Shown: positions 7,599 through 16,403, numbered from the stretch's first letter. The stretch is 64,000 bases of DNA from Thermoflexales bacterium (GCA_025056965.1 JANWVF010000152.1:60839-124838); one strand, 5' to 3'. Translations and numbers: made by a program. Notes: generated from the letters alone by a model not told the origin.

Positions 7599-9328
7599 AG
7601 ATACGTTCCCTCTGCGGACTGCGCACTGATGCGTGAGAGGTGGATCAGCAGCAAGGCCGGCGGCACGCTGGCCAGCACGATGGTCAAGGCAGGCACGGCT
7701 GCCGCTTGCCATGCCGACTCTGAAGACAGCATGTAGGTCCACACGGACAAGGTCTCCATGCCGAACGGGCGCAGGAACATCGTGACCGGCAGCTCCTTGA
7801 GTGTATCCACGAACACGAGCAATAAAGCGGCCAGAACGCCCGTGCGAGCGAGTGGCAGGTGAATGCGGGCGAGCACGCGCGATGGAGGGGCGCCTAGACT
7901 GCGCGCAGCCATTTCCATGTTCGGCGTCACCTTCTCCAAGCTGGCCTCGACACTGCTGAAGCCGATGGCCAAGAAGCGCACAAGGTAGGCATACATGAGC
8001 CCGAAGATCGAAGCGCTTAGCAGCACCGCACCGCCCGTCCAAGCAAGCACAGTCTCATTCAATGAGGCAAGCAAGAGCAGCACACCCAGCGCGACCACTG
8101 CGCCGGGAATTGCATAGCCGAGCGTCGCCAGACGAGCCAAGAAGCGCATGCCACCGTTCGTTGCTGCGTGCGCCCCATGCGGGCGCACCGCGTATGCCAT
8201 CCCCAGCGCAACAACCAGGACGAGCAGCGCTGCACCTAGTGAGAGCGCGACCGTGTTGAACAGATACTGTCCGAACACTGCGTCCAGAGTACCCGGCTCA
8301 GCATGGGCTACTTCGACGAGGGCCCACTGGGCAAGCTGAGCAACCGGCAACCCAAACGCCACGAGCAACAGCACCGATGGCCCGACGAGTGCGGCCACCA
8401 TGCGCCAGCCGCTCAGCCGTGTAGGTGCGATCGGGCGCGACTGGTTGCCAAGCTGATAGTAACGCGCACGATGGCGCAGGCGACGCTCTACCAACACCAC
8501 GGCCAACGCAATCAGCATCAGCAGTGATGCCAGCTGCACAGCCGCATCACGGTCCATTTGGATGACCCACAGTCGCACGACGCCTTCGCTCAGCGTGACC
8601 GTGTTGAAGTAGCGCACTACGGCAAAGTCGGTCAGCGCTTCCATCAGCGCCAATGCCACTCCGGCGGCCAGCGAGGGTCGTGCCAGGGGCAGCGCCACGC
8701 GCCAGAAGATCGCGCGGTCGCTCAAACCGGCCGCGCGCGCCGCGTCACGCTGGGCTGCGGATTGTTCGCGGAACGCTGCCCGCGCCAGCAAGTACACATA
8801 CGGATACAACGCCAAGCTGAGCACCAGCACTGCACCGGGCAGCGAACGGAACTCCGGCAGTTCAACGTGCGAGCCGAACCAGGCCCGCAGCTGGGTTTGG
8901 AAAGGTCCGGCGTAGTCGAACAGCGACATGAAGACATAGCCTAGGATGTAGCCGGGGATGGCAATCGGTAGAACCAGCAGCCACTCAATCAGGCGCGCGC
9001 CGGGGAAGCTATAGGTCGTGACCAACCAGGCGAGCCCTGTCCCCAGCACCAGCGTCGTCGCACCTACCCCGAGCATGAGCAGCATGGTGTTCAGCAGCAT
9101 CTCGGGTAGCAGCGTGTTCCAGAGATGCAGCCAGATTTCGCCGTCCAAGCGCAACCAAGCTGCCACTAAGCCGATCAACGGCAGCAACACCAATGCAGCG
9201 GGAATCATCACCGCTGGCCAGCGTGCATCGAGGGCCGGCTGTTGCCAAAGGCCTATGCCAGCACGCCTCAACCAGGGAGCAGCGCTCACGCGTTCACCGT
9301 CGAATCTTCCTATGCGTATCGTCTTCAT
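7595..9328 (-). CDS. fbpB: Ferric-iron ABC transporter, fused permease
   Basis: A 577-residue inner-membrane permease with two homologous halves of about six helices each. Each half has an EAA loop that docks the ATPase: AARAAGLSDRAIFWRVALPL in the first half and AARSLGAPPSRVLARIHLPL in the second. This double-permease layout is typical of FbpB/FutB-type Fe3+ importers. I prefer the ATG at 9328. An in-frame TTG at 9346 lies inside a stem-loop (9337-9365) and is less likely. The 3' end overlaps fbpC by 4 nt. Confidence 0.92.
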   Translation of the reverse strand: MKTIRIGRFDGERVSAAPWLRRAGIGLWQQPALDARWPAVMIPAALVLLPLIGLVAAWLRLDGEIWLHLWNTLLPEMLLNTMLLMLGVGATTLVLGTGLAWLVTTYSFPGARLIEWLLVLPIAIPGYILGYVFMSLFDYAGPFQTQLRAWFGSHVELPEFRSLPGAVLVLSLALYPYVYLLARAAFREQSAAQRDAARAAGLSDRAIFWRVALPLARPSLAAGVALALMEALTDFAVVRYFNTVTLSEGVVRLWVIQMDRDAAVQLASLLMLIALAVVLVERRLRHRARYYQLGNQSRPIAPTRLSGWRMVAALVGPSVLLLVAFGLPVAQLAQWALVEVAHAEPGTLDAVFGQYLFNTVALSLGAALLVLVVALGMAYAVRPHGAHAATNGGMRFLARLATLGYAIPGAVVALGVLLLLASLNETVLAWTGGAVLLSASIFGLMYAYLVRFLAIGFSSVEASLEKVTPNMEMAARSLGAPPSRVLARIHLPLARTGVLAALLLVFVDTLKELPVTMFLRPFGMETLSVWTYMLSSESAWQAAAVPALTIVLASVPPALLLIHLSRISAQSAEGTYL

Positions 9329-9336
9329 AGCAGCGC

Positions 9337-9365
9337 GCAGGGTCAAGCCCTTGGCCTGACCCTGC
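9337..9365 (-). promoter_or_regulatory. Stem-loop between iron-binding-protein and permease genes
   Basis: GCAGGGTCAAGCC - CTT - GGCCTGACCCTGC: a 13-bp stem with one A-C mismatch and a 3-nt loop, ending 8 nt before the permease ATG. No T-run follows, so it is more likely an mRNA-stabilising or translation-limiting hairpin than a full terminator. Confidence 0.6.
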
Positions 9366-9399
9366 CTAAGAGAGAGTTCAACCTAATTTGGATACGGGA

Positions 9400-10434
9400 T
9401 TACTTGTAGCCTACGCGCTCAAGCAACTTGATGGCCTGTGGCTGGAGCGCCCCATACTTCGGCAACGCAGCCATGTCGGCCTTGAATGAGCCAAATCCCT
9501 TCAGCACCTCGGCAGGCTGAGCCGAAGGATTAACGGGGTACTCGCTGTTGCCGCCGGGCAAACCGGCCGTGCCGGGATCCTGACCGCGCGTGGCCAGCCA
9601 TTCGAGCAAACGGATGGCATTCTCGCGATTGGCCGCGTTGGCCGTCACGCCGGCGCCGGAGATGTTGACATGCACGCCGCGATCCTTCTGATTCGCCCAA
9701 AACACCTTCACGGGGAAGTTTGGATTGGTCTTCAGCTTGTTGCCGACGTAGTAGTGATTAGTGATGCCCACATCGCACTTCCCCGCCTCGATGGTCTCTA
9801 AGATCCGCGTGTCACTATCAATGAAGGTTGGACGATTGGCCATCCAGCCCCGAAGAACGCGCTCCGTCCGCTGCTCGCCGATGTTGGCGATCATGCTGGC
9901 GACCAGAGAGACGGTGTAGATATGCGTTGCCGGGCGCAGGCACAATCGGCCACGCCACTTGCGGTCGGCCAGAGCCTCGTAGGTCGAGAGTTCCTCCGGC
10001 TTTACCTTGTTTGCGTTATACACAACGGTGCGGTAACGCAAGGACAGGGCGAACCAGCGACCTTGGGGATCGCGTAGCTCCGCCGGCACGGCCGCGTTCA
10101 ACGCCTCCGACTGAATCGGTTGAAGCAGCCCTTCTTCCGCGGCGATTTGTAGCGTCCCGATGTCAATCACGAAGAACACATCGGCCGGCGTCTGCGCCCC
10201 TTCGGCGCGCAGGCGCTCGAGCAGCGCCTGGGTGGAGCCGCTGGATAAGCGCACTTGAATGCCGGTCTCGCGCGTGAACTCGGCAAAGACCTTCTCTAAC
10301 GCGCCGTAGTGTCGCGCCGAATACACATTGACAATTCGCGTCTGCGCCGTTGCCGGCGTAGGTTGCGCCCAACCGAGTGAAGCCATCGCCAATGCGCTGG
10401 CAATCGGCATCAACAGAAACTTGCGTCTACTCAC
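9400..10434 (-). CDS. fbpA: Ferric-iron ABC transporter, substrate-binding protein
   Basis: A 344-residue secreted binding protein of the FbpA/FutA type. An N-terminal signal peptide (MSRRKFLLMPIASALAMASL) has no lipobox cysteine, so anchoring is unclear. SARHYGALEKVFAEF near residue 40 and NHYYVG in the middle match positions of the histidine and tandem tyrosines that bind Fe3+ in this family. The start is a GTG at 10434 with a strong AGGAG (10443-10447) upstream. It heads the operon fbpA-fbpB-fbpC on the minus strand. Confidence 0.92.
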   Translation of the reverse strand: MSRRKFLLMPIASALAMASLGWAQPTPATAQTRIVNVYSARHYGALEKVFAEFTRETGIQVRLSSGSTQALLERLRAEGAQTPADVFFVIDIGTLQIAAEEGLLQPIQSEALNAAVPAELRDPQGRWFALSLRYRTVVYNANKVKPEELSTYEALADRKWRGRLCLRPATHIYTVSLVASMIANIGEQRTERVLRGWMANRPTFIDSDTRILETIEAGKCDVGITNHYYVGNKLKTNPNFPVKVFWANQKDRGVHVNISGAGVTANAANRENAIRLLEWLATRGQDPGTAGLPGGNSEYPVNPSAQPAEVLKGFGSFKADMAALPKYGALQPQAIKLLERVGYK

Positions 10435-10490
10435 TTTACTTTCTCCTGTTCACTAAAAGGGAACTTCGTTGTTGAGTTACTGATCCCAAC

Positions 10491-10528
10491 ACTCGCGAGT
10501 TATACGCAAGCGGATGGGAGCAACGCAA
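10491..10528 (-). promoter_or_regulatory. Candidate fbpA promoter with palindrome at the start site
   Basis: On the minus strand TTGCGT (10528-10523), an 18-nt spacer and TATAAC (10504-10499). The 10-bp palindrome ACTCGCGAGT (10491-10500) overlaps the end of the -10 box and the likely +1, a good position for a repressor. It does not resemble the AT-rich Fur box. Confidence 0.45.
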
Positions 10529-10560
10529 CATGCGCGGTCAAAGGCAGCGTTTGACCATGC

Positions 10561-11340
10561 TTACGACGCCGGGTTAACCGTGTTTAATGCGCGTGCTTCC
10601 GCGGGCGCCTGGATCGGCGCATCTTTCACGGCCAACTGGAATCCGATGAACAGCAAGACAACGCCCAGCAAGATGCCGGCAAACTTGAGCGTCGAACCCA
10701 AGGGAGTCAGCTCCGGTGTCGTCTCGGCCATCTTCACCAACGAGCCGCCAAAGGCCGGGATGATGCCGCCGATGGCAATAAAGATGTTGCCTAATACGCG
10801 ATTCGGCATGATCTGTTTGCGGAAGAACAAGATCGCCGAGTAGATCGCACCGCCGACGAGCAACACCGTGCCCCAACCGTTCATGAACGGCGGCAGTATG
10901 CGCCGCACCGGGCTGACCGGCAGAATGTCGCGGTAGCGCTCGGTGAGAAACGCGCCGACGTCGCCGCCCGGTCGGAAGGCATCCGCGTTCAGCGGAATAC
11001 CGAAAATCCAGACTAGTGACGCGACGAACAGCACGCCAATCAGAACATCCGTAACGATGAGGATCTCCCTGCGCTTCACCAGCAAGTGCAGCGTGCCTTG
11101 ACCCAAGACCGGAGGGATGACCAGCGCGCCGGTCCAGTACCACAAGCGAAAGGCCGGATCACTCCACCCAAAGGCAAGGATCACCTCGCACATTCCGGCC
11201 AAAGCCCACAGCACTAGACCAATACCCCACAGCAGCAAATGCATACCCTTACGCTTGCGCGCATACCGCTGTAGCACGAGAAAGGCCAATACCGACGAAA
11301 CCACAGCCGTCGCTAGGCCAACATAGAAACTGATAGCCAT
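10561..11340 (-). CDS. Seven-helix membrane protein, function unknown
   Basis: A 259-residue integral membrane protein with about seven hydrophobic helices and a short charged C-terminus. Helix 1 is AISFYVGLATAVVSSVLAFL; loops contain RYARKRKG and LLVKRREIL. I do not recognise a named family; the layout resembles 7TM sensor or transporter-like proteins. The ATG at 11340 has an AGGAGTG ribosome site 9-10 nt upstream, which decides against the TTG at 11361. A perfect CRP-type palindrome sits just upstream (11369-11384), suggesting regulated expression. Confidence 0.75.
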   Translation of the reverse strand: MAISFYVGLATAVVSSVLAFLVLQRYARKRKGMHLLLWGIGLVLWALAGMCEVILAFGWSDPAFRLWYWTGALVIPPVLGQGTLHLLVKRREILIVTDVLIGVLFVASLVWIFGIPLNADAFRPGGDVGAFLTERYRDILPVSPVRRILPPFMNGWGTVLLVGGAIYSAILFFRKQIMPNRVLGNIFIAIGGIIPAFGGSLVKMAETTPELTPLGSTLKFAGILLGVVLLFIGFQLAVKDAPIQAPAEARALNTVNPAS

Positions 11341-11368
11341 AGTCCGTTCACTCCTATCCAACCCATTT

Positions 11369-11384
11369 TGTGATTTCTATCACA
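11369..11384. promoter_or_regulatory. CRP/FNR-family palindrome TGTGA-N6-TCACA
   Basis: TGTGATTTCTATCACA matches the E. coli CRP half-sites at all ten conserved positions. Its centre is about 36 nt upstream of the ATG at 11340 and overlaps likely promoter elements on the minus strand, so a repressing role is possible. Confidence 0.5.
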
Positions 11385-11576
11385 TACTTGGCGGCCCAAG
11401 GGTAGCAGCAACTAGCGGATACGATACGAGCGATGTCAACCGACGGCTAGCTAGGGGGTTAACGTTGTGGGTTGACCTGTGTAAATCAAGGCGGGCGTGA
11501 CTCGTCTAACCTACTGGGTCGCCTTATGCGGGTTCGACAACTCTGAATGTGCGACCTATTAAGAGGTCACGCTCCG

Positions 11577-11602
11577 AGTGCGCAGCGCCAGCCCTGCGCA
11601 CT
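11577..11602 (-). terminator. Stem-loop downstream of the glycoside hydrolase operon
   Basis: AGTGCGCAG - 8-nt loop - CTGCGCACT, a perfect 9-bp stem located 50 nt past the stop at 11653. There is no clear T-tract, so it may be a factor-dependent terminator or an mRNA 3'-end stabiliser. Confidence 0.4.
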
Positions 11603-11652
11603 GGAATGGATGCCTTGCCGTCAGACGATCCGTCATGCCGACGGAGCGTCAC

Positions 11653-12960
11653 TCAGGCGTATCTTGCGCTGCCGGGCGTCGGATACTGCGCGCTGGCATC
11701 ATCCAACACCAACACCCAGTCTGACCAAATGCGCGGTGGGGTGAACTCGTGCAGGCCGTCGTTCTTGATTCGACCGGCGCGATGCGCCGCGCCGGTGCGC
11801 GGGTCATACCAATGAACGTCCAGCGCATCACCGCTCAGCTTGCTCAGGTCAACCGTCACCGGCCTGATCGTTGGACAATAGATGAAGGCATAGCTGCCGT
11901 CGGCGTCGCGTGTAGCTTGGACGCGATATGTTCCCTGGCCGGCATCACCGACGATGAGCGATTGGTCGGGGATGCGCGAGAGGAAGGGACGACTCTCGAT
12001 AAGGCGCTTGGCGTACTGCATCTGACCTGAGCCGGGGAAGGACATCGCCTCTTGCCATGTGTGACGACAGAAGCTCTTCGGATTGCGACCGAGGGTGAAA
12101 AACTGCCAAATCGGATTGCAACCGTAGGTATGGCCATGCGCACCGGCAAATAGCGCCCAATAGAGGCTCTTACGGTTGTCGTAGGCCTCGACATAGCCAT
12201 TTTCGATATCGAAAGCCGAGGGGTGGTCTTCGTAAGCCGGCTCGCCATCCATGCACGGCTTGGTCGGCGTCAGCTCGTAATCTCGTGCGATGCACTGCCA
12301 GTTTGGCGTGTTACGGGTGTGGCCGCTCTGCCACATGTTGAAGTCGAGCCAGTCGGCAGTGTGCCAGTCGTCTGCCGAAGAGCGCCCGCCCACCGGATGA
12401 AAAGTGATGAGGTGGCAACCCTCATCCCCGGCGCGCAGCCCGGCAGCCATTGCGTTGAGGATGTCCCGATGCTCGGGCTTCTCCACCGGCCGGTCGCCGC
12501 CTAAGATCCAAATAATCGGCTTCTCTTTGTAGCGGCGTCCGAGAAACTCGCCATAGATACGCGCGTTCTCAGGAGTGAAGATCTCCGGCCCAACGCCCCA
12601 CTTCACGTTCCATTTGTCGCCCCAAGTGGGCAACATGCCGCACCACATGCCGAGTGACGCCATGACGTTGACGATGTAGTCCACATGCTCGAAGTAGGCT
12701 TCGTTTGGGCGCGTTGGGTCGTTATCAATTAACGGGCGGTGACCGTAGGGATTCGGATCGTTGAGGCCGTCTTCCTCAGCCAGCACGACTGACTGCACCA
12801 CGGTGAAGCCTTTGGCGGCGCGATCGCGCAGAAACCATTCGGCTTCGCTGCGGTCGAGGCGATGGAAGATCTCCCAGGCAGTATCGCCGAGGTAGAAGAA
12901 AGGCCTACCGTATTCGTCCACCAGATAGCGTTTGTTGGAGCTGACCCTGAGAACGGTCAT
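11653..12960 (-). CDS. Glycoside hydrolase, DUF4038/GH140 (apiosidase-like)
   Basis: A 435-residue enzyme of the DUF4038 type. The N-terminus (RPFFYLGDTAWEIFHRLDRSEAEWF) matches the start of the (beta/alpha)8 barrel in this family. Likely catalytic acids are the Asp in WILGGDRP and the Glu in CMDGEPAYED. The last 90 residues form a beta-sandwich of the collagenase-binding-like type (DADGSYAFIYCPTIRPVTVDL). Family relatives include GH140 apiosidases acting on pectin side chains. No signal peptide is seen, so it would act in the cytoplasm on imported oligosaccharides. It lies 28 nt after the next glycosidase gene. Confidence 0.85.
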   Translation of the reverse strand: MTVLRVSSNKRYLVDEYGRPFFYLGDTAWEIFHRLDRSEAEWFLRDRAAKGFTVVQSVVLAEEDGLNDPNPYGHRPLIDNDPTRPNEAYFEHVDYIVNVMASLGMWCGMLPTWGDKWNVKWGVGPEIFTPENARIYGEFLGRRYKEKPIIWILGGDRPVEKPEHRDILNAMAAGLRAGDEGCHLITFHPVGGRSSADDWHTADWLDFNMWQSGHTRNTPNWQCIARDYELTPTKPCMDGEPAYEDHPSAFDIENGYVEAYDNRKSLYWALFAGAHGHTYGCNPIWQFFTLGRNPKSFCRHTWQEAMSFPGSGQMQYAKRLIESRPFLSRIPDQSLIVGDAGQGTYRVQATRDADGSYAFIYCPTIRPVTVDLSKLSGDALDVHWYDPRTGAAHRAGRIKNDGLHEFTPPRIWSDWVLVLDDASAQYPTPGSARYA

Positions 12961-12988
12961 AGCTAATGAAGTTGCTCAACGTGGCCGG

Positions 12989-15190
12989 TTATGCCAGCTG
13001 AGCGCGAGGAGATAAATTGATCCGCCAACCCTCGCCGCCGGCCACGTGCACGCGATAGCCCGCATCGGCGCGCTCGATACGAATGTCGAGGTATGCGTCG
13101 CCGACGCGCAGTCGCCGTACTTCGGCCCAATCCCAGGCGGTCGGCAAGTTCGGCGCGATGGTGATCATGCGTTCGGCAGCGCGCGGCTGGATGCCAAGGA
13201 AGCCCTCGATCGCCGGCGAGACCAAACCTACGTTCGACCACAGTTGTAGGAAACACCATGCATCGGGCAGCACCTCGCTCACCGCGCCGGGCGTGCGGTA
13301 AGAGAATGCGCGCGTCAGCTTGTTCACAATGGCGAGCGCTTCATCGGCGTAACCGTAGCGCGCCGCTGCCAGCGCTAACAGGCCGGTGTTGATGCTCATG
13401 ACATCGTGACGGTCAGGGTGTAGATACATCCCCCATGCATTGCCGAACTCGTCGCTCTGCAAGCGGTCAAGGGCGCGGCGCGCTTGCGCCGGCGTCGCAA
13501 GGCCCACTTCGAGCGGACAAAGCGTCACCCAGTGCCGCAGCAGCCAGGGCAGGTCACGATCGCGCGGCGCATCGGCATATCGAGCCAGGTACGGCGTAAA
13601 TCGTCGGCGCGCGTCGTCGAAGTGTGCCTGGTGCAACTCGAGCCATTCTTCCTCGCGCGCCTTTTGCTCAAGCGCGTCAAGGGTCTGCTTTACCTCTTCT
13701 GGGCTGGCGCGCACATCGGCGAACAATCCTTCATCTTCCAGCCACCACGACTCGCAAATGCAGCGCGCGAGCCGTTCCGCCTTGGCAGTTAGATCGGCCG
13801 AGGAGGGTAAGTCACTGACACCGCCCCGGCTGCGGATCACTTGCGTCATATCGGCCAGCCGAACTAACGCCTCCCAGGTGTAGGCAGCGACGTCAATCAC
13901 TTCAAAGCCGGCGTGCATCTCCACGGTCTCGACGACGCTCCGTCCGCTGGGGCACAGGTCGCCGTCGGGATCATGTCGCCCCAGCGCGTAGTCGAGCAAC
14001 CCAGACTTGCAGAACGGATACATCTCGCACAAGAAGTCGTCGTCGCCCGTCCACAGCCAATATTGATGTACGGCACGGGTGAACACCGGCGTCTCGACCA
14101 TGTTGCCCGCGTTGAACACAACGTCGGTTGTGCTGAGTTCGTGGATGACGCGCCCCGGCTCACTCGGGTTATAGCGCTCGCTCTGTCGCTTGATCAGGCG
14201 CAGCGTGTCGCGCACCAGCTCAAACTGGCCGCTCTGCAACATCGGCAGGGCCGTGTAGGCGGTGTCTATCCCGAACCACCAGGGATACTCCGGCAACCCA
14301 GCGCCTACGCCACGCCCAATGCCCGGCACCTCGCGCACGAACATCTGGTTGATGAGCTTCGACCAAGCGGCAGCCTCGTTCAACCGCGCGTCGGGGGTGA
14401 TGAGTTGGCTGGTTTCGAGGATGGCGCGGCACTGCGCTTGCTTGGCTGCGCGCAGGACATCGCGCTGCGCAAGCAAACGGCGATGGGTCGCCAGGGCTTC
14501 CTCGCGCGACTTTGCCGAGCCGGCGATCGCGAAGTGGATCGTTTGTGCATAGTCGCCGGCGTCTGAAAGAGCGTCCACACGTAGCCGATAGATAAAGTGC
14601 GCCGAGATGCCTTGACCCTGCGTGCGTTCAACCGCCCACAGGTCGCCGGTCTGGACGGCGCTTGGCGCAAGATCGGCGCCCACTACACACGCCCAAGGGC
14701 TGGCCGAGTCGGTGAAGATACAGTGTGCCGCGGCATCGTCGGTTTCAGCTCGGTCTTGACCGTCGCGCATGCCGGCGCGCTCACCCAGCCAGGCCGGTCG
14801 CAAGTCTGAGCGGAAGAGCGCGTGCAGCGTCAGATCGAGCGGATGGTCGGATCGAATCGTGACCGTGACGAGCATGCCTTCGACGCCATCCGGCACAAAG
14901 TCTTGGCGGATAAAGGTGAACGAGCCGAGGCGATACTCAAACTCGACATGGGTTGGGAATGCACGGCATTCAACCGCGTCCTTGAACCAGTGCGGCACAT
15001 CGCCCACGCCGAACCAGAAACCGTCCAGCAGCTTGATCGGATGATCCCACACGCCCCACATCTCGCCCGGCACATGACCATCTTTAGGATCAGGAAACAG
15101 GCCATGCTGATTGCAGATGGAATAGACGCGGTCGCCGCAAGCAGCGATCGGATCAGAGAGGTGATGCAATTTGGACAGAGGAGCAATCAT
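12989..15190 (-). CDS. Six-hairpin-fold glycosidase (amylo-glucosidase/rhamnosidase-like)
   Basis: A 733-residue protein. The first 250 residues are beta-rich (for example FEYRLGSFTFIRQDFVPDG), and the rest resembles an (alpha/alpha)6 barrel. YPWWFGIDTAYTALPMLQSG near residue 310 and GNAWGMYLHPDRHDVMSINTG near 610 are typical of GH63/GH78/GH15-type or debranching-enzyme-like glycosidases. The exact family cannot be fixed by eye. No signal peptide is present. It sits directly upstream of the GH140-like gene, so the two probably degrade the same imported glycan. Confidence 0.78.
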   Translation of the reverse strand: MIAPLSKLHHLSDPIAACGDRVYSICNQHGLFPDPKDGHVPGEMWGVWDHPIKLLDGFWFGVGDVPHWFKDAVECRAFPTHVEFEYRLGSFTFIRQDFVPDGVEGMLVTVTIRSDHPLDLTLHALFRSDLRPAWLGERAGMRDGQDRAETDDAAAHCIFTDSASPWACVVGADLAPSAVQTGDLWAVERTQGQGISAHFIYRLRVDALSDAGDYAQTIHFAIAGSAKSREEALATHRRLLAQRDVLRAAKQAQCRAILETSQLITPDARLNEAAAWSKLINQMFVREVPGIGRGVGAGLPEYPWWFGIDTAYTALPMLQSGQFELVRDTLRLIKRQSERYNPSEPGRVIHELSTTDVVFNAGNMVETPVFTRAVHQYWLWTGDDDFLCEMYPFCKSGLLDYALGRHDPDGDLCPSGRSVVETVEMHAGFEVIDVAAYTWEALVRLADMTQVIRSRGGVSDLPSSADLTAKAERLARCICESWWLEDEGLFADVRASPEEVKQTLDALEQKAREEEWLELHQAHFDDARRRFTPYLARYADAPRDRDLPWLLRHWVTLCPLEVGLATPAQARRALDRLQSDEFGNAWGMYLHPDRHDVMSINTGLLALAAARYGYADEALAIVNKLTRAFSYRTPGAVSEVLPDAWCFLQLWSNVGLVSPAIEGFLGIQPRAAERMITIAPNLPTAWDWAEVRRLRVGDAYLDIRIERADAGYRVHVAGGEGWRINLSPRAQLA

Positions 15191-15221
15191 GAGGCGCAGG
15201 GGTTGACGGGCTTATGCTGCG

Positions 15222-15932
15222 CTAGGGCGCCTGCTGTGGATCAATAAACTGCATCAGGAACGGTAGCGCGCCGTTGCATGCCATCGCAACCAGCATCAGG
15301 CGGACGGCTTTGCCGGACGCGGCGGCAAATAAGAATGCCAGTGGATGCATTTTGAGGATGCCGGCGATCAAGCCACCTACGTCGAACAACGGGTTAGGTA
15401 GCACTGCCATCACGAAGATCACCAGCGGCCCGAACCGTTCCATCAAGTCATGCATCCGCTGATAGATCCTGCCCTGCGGCAACACGGCTGTGCCGCCGTA
15501 ACCGGCCATGTAACCGGTCATTTCACCGATGGCTGATCCCAAGCCGGCCACGAGGCCGGTCGCGACAATACCGTAGATAGGCGCCGCTGCACACGCGACG
15601 ACGAAAGCCGGCGCAGGAATCAGCACCGTCGCATTGCCGACCACGCTCAAGACGAACAACCCGATCAAGCCGAGCTGGCCGAAGGCGAGGAGGGCGTCTC
15701 GGAAGCGCGCGCTGAGCAAGATGACGGCAGCACTGATGACGATCGCCAAGATCAGCATTGCAATTGCCCGCCCGCGATGGGGATTGGACAGCGCTGGAGC
15801 CATCTCGGGCATCGGCGAGTCGCCGGTCGGCAAGGGCTGGGGCTGGAGCGATGCGCGTTCGGAGTCTGCAGCTGCGGGTGATTCAGTCGCGCCGAAGAGC
15901 ATTTTGCGCATACTGCGAAGCTGTGACCACAT
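15222..15932 (-). CDS. VTT/DedA-family membrane protein
   Basis: A 236-residue integral membrane protein. After a hydrophilic N-terminus of about 50 residues come five or six hydrophobic segments. The VTT-domain core is visible as VVACAAAPIYGIVATGLVAG, then GSAIGEMTGYMAGYGG and a late MAVLPNPLFDVGGLIAGILK. DedA/VTT proteins are linked to lipid scrambling and membrane homeostasis. It lies 31 nt upstream of the glycosidase gene and 17 nt after the MoaD/ThiS-like gene, an odd combination for one operon. Confidence 0.85.
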   Translation of the reverse strand: MWSQLRSMRKMLFGATESPAAADSERASLQPQPLPTGDSPMPEMAPALSNPHRGRAIAMLILAIVISAAVILLSARFRDALLAFGQLGLIGLFVLSVVGNATVLIPAPAFVVACAAAPIYGIVATGLVAGLGSAIGEMTGYMAGYGGTAVLPQGRIYQRMHDLMERFGPLVIFVMAVLPNPLFDVGGLIAGILKMHPLAFLFAAASGKAVRLMLVAMACNGALPFLMQFIDPQQAP

Positions 15933-15949
15933 GTCTTCTCCTCCTCCGA

Positions 15950-16219
15950 TCAGCCACCACTCATCGCCGGGACGAAGTGAATCTCACTCGTCTCGGATAC
16001 CGGATGCCGCAAGCCCTGCTTGCTGTTCACACCATCCACAACTAACGTTAGATTCGGCCTCAAGCGATCCTGATTCGGCTCGATCAGCCGGGCCGCGATT
16101 CCCGGATAGCGCCGATCAAGATCCTCGATCACCTGGCGAACGGTCGTTCCGTCAGCTTGCACCTCGGCCAAGCCTCCGGTGAAGCCTCTGAGCAATGAGG
16201 GAATCCACACCCTTGCCAT
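15950..16219 (-). CDS. MoaD/ThiS-family ubiquitin-fold sulfur carrier-like protein
   Basis: An 89-residue beta-grasp protein ending in Gly-Gly. In ThiS and MoaD this tail is adenylated and thiocarboxylated to donate sulfur. MoaD-like features are VRQVIEDLDRRYPGIAARL and NLTLVVDGVNSKQGL followed by SEIHFVPAMSGG. Related stand-alone proteins serve in molybdopterin, cysteine or thio-compound synthesis. No partner E1-like gene or sulfurtransferase is nearby, so the recipient is unknown. It is the first gene of a four-gene minus-strand cluster; TAGAAC ends 9 nt before its ATG. Confidence 0.85.
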   Translation of the reverse strand: MARVWIPSLLRGFTGGLAEVQADGTTVRQVIEDLDRRYPGIAARLIEPNQDRLRPNLTLVVDGVNSKQGLRHPVSETSEIHFVPAMSGG

Positions 16220-16228
16220 GCGATTGAC

Positions 16229-16234
16229 GTTCTA
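16229..16234 (-). promoter_or_regulatory. Candidate -10 box of the MoaD/ThiS-like gene
   Basis: TAGAAC on the minus strand, 9 nt before the ATG at 16219. Confidence 0.4.
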
Positions 16235-16307
16235 CCTCACTAGGTTTAACACTCTGTAGTCTGCTTGGACACGCCAAACAGGATTCTATCCAGCCCGGTC
16301 AAATGCC

Positions 16308-16313
16308 TATAAT
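16308..16313 (+). promoter_or_regulatory. Consensus -10 box of the peptide-importer operon
   Basis: A perfect TATAAT. It is followed 9 nt later by an in-frame ATG (16323), while the ribosome-site-led start is at 16404. The -35 (TTCTAT, 18-nt spacer) is weak. Confidence 0.65.
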
Positions 16314-16403
16314 CTGGCGCTGATGCGCGTGCAACCTGGCTCAACCAGGCACTGCGCGTTGCATCGGCAGATTCTTCAAGCGTTAGTTTTAAGGAGGAAC
16401 ACG

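Larger units (their letters stand above)
11341..11652. other. 312-bp intergenic region
   Basis: Between two minus-strand genes. It holds the ribosome site and CRP-like palindrome of the 10561-11340 gene (11351-11384) and a perfect stem-loop at 11577-11602 downstream of the glycoside hydrolase gene. No reading frame here looks protein-like and no tRNA is visible. Confidence 0.7.

Noticed and set aside
11521..11550. tRNA T-loop-like GGTTCGAC
   Set aside because: The flanking bases do not pair and no acceptor or anticodon stems are present.
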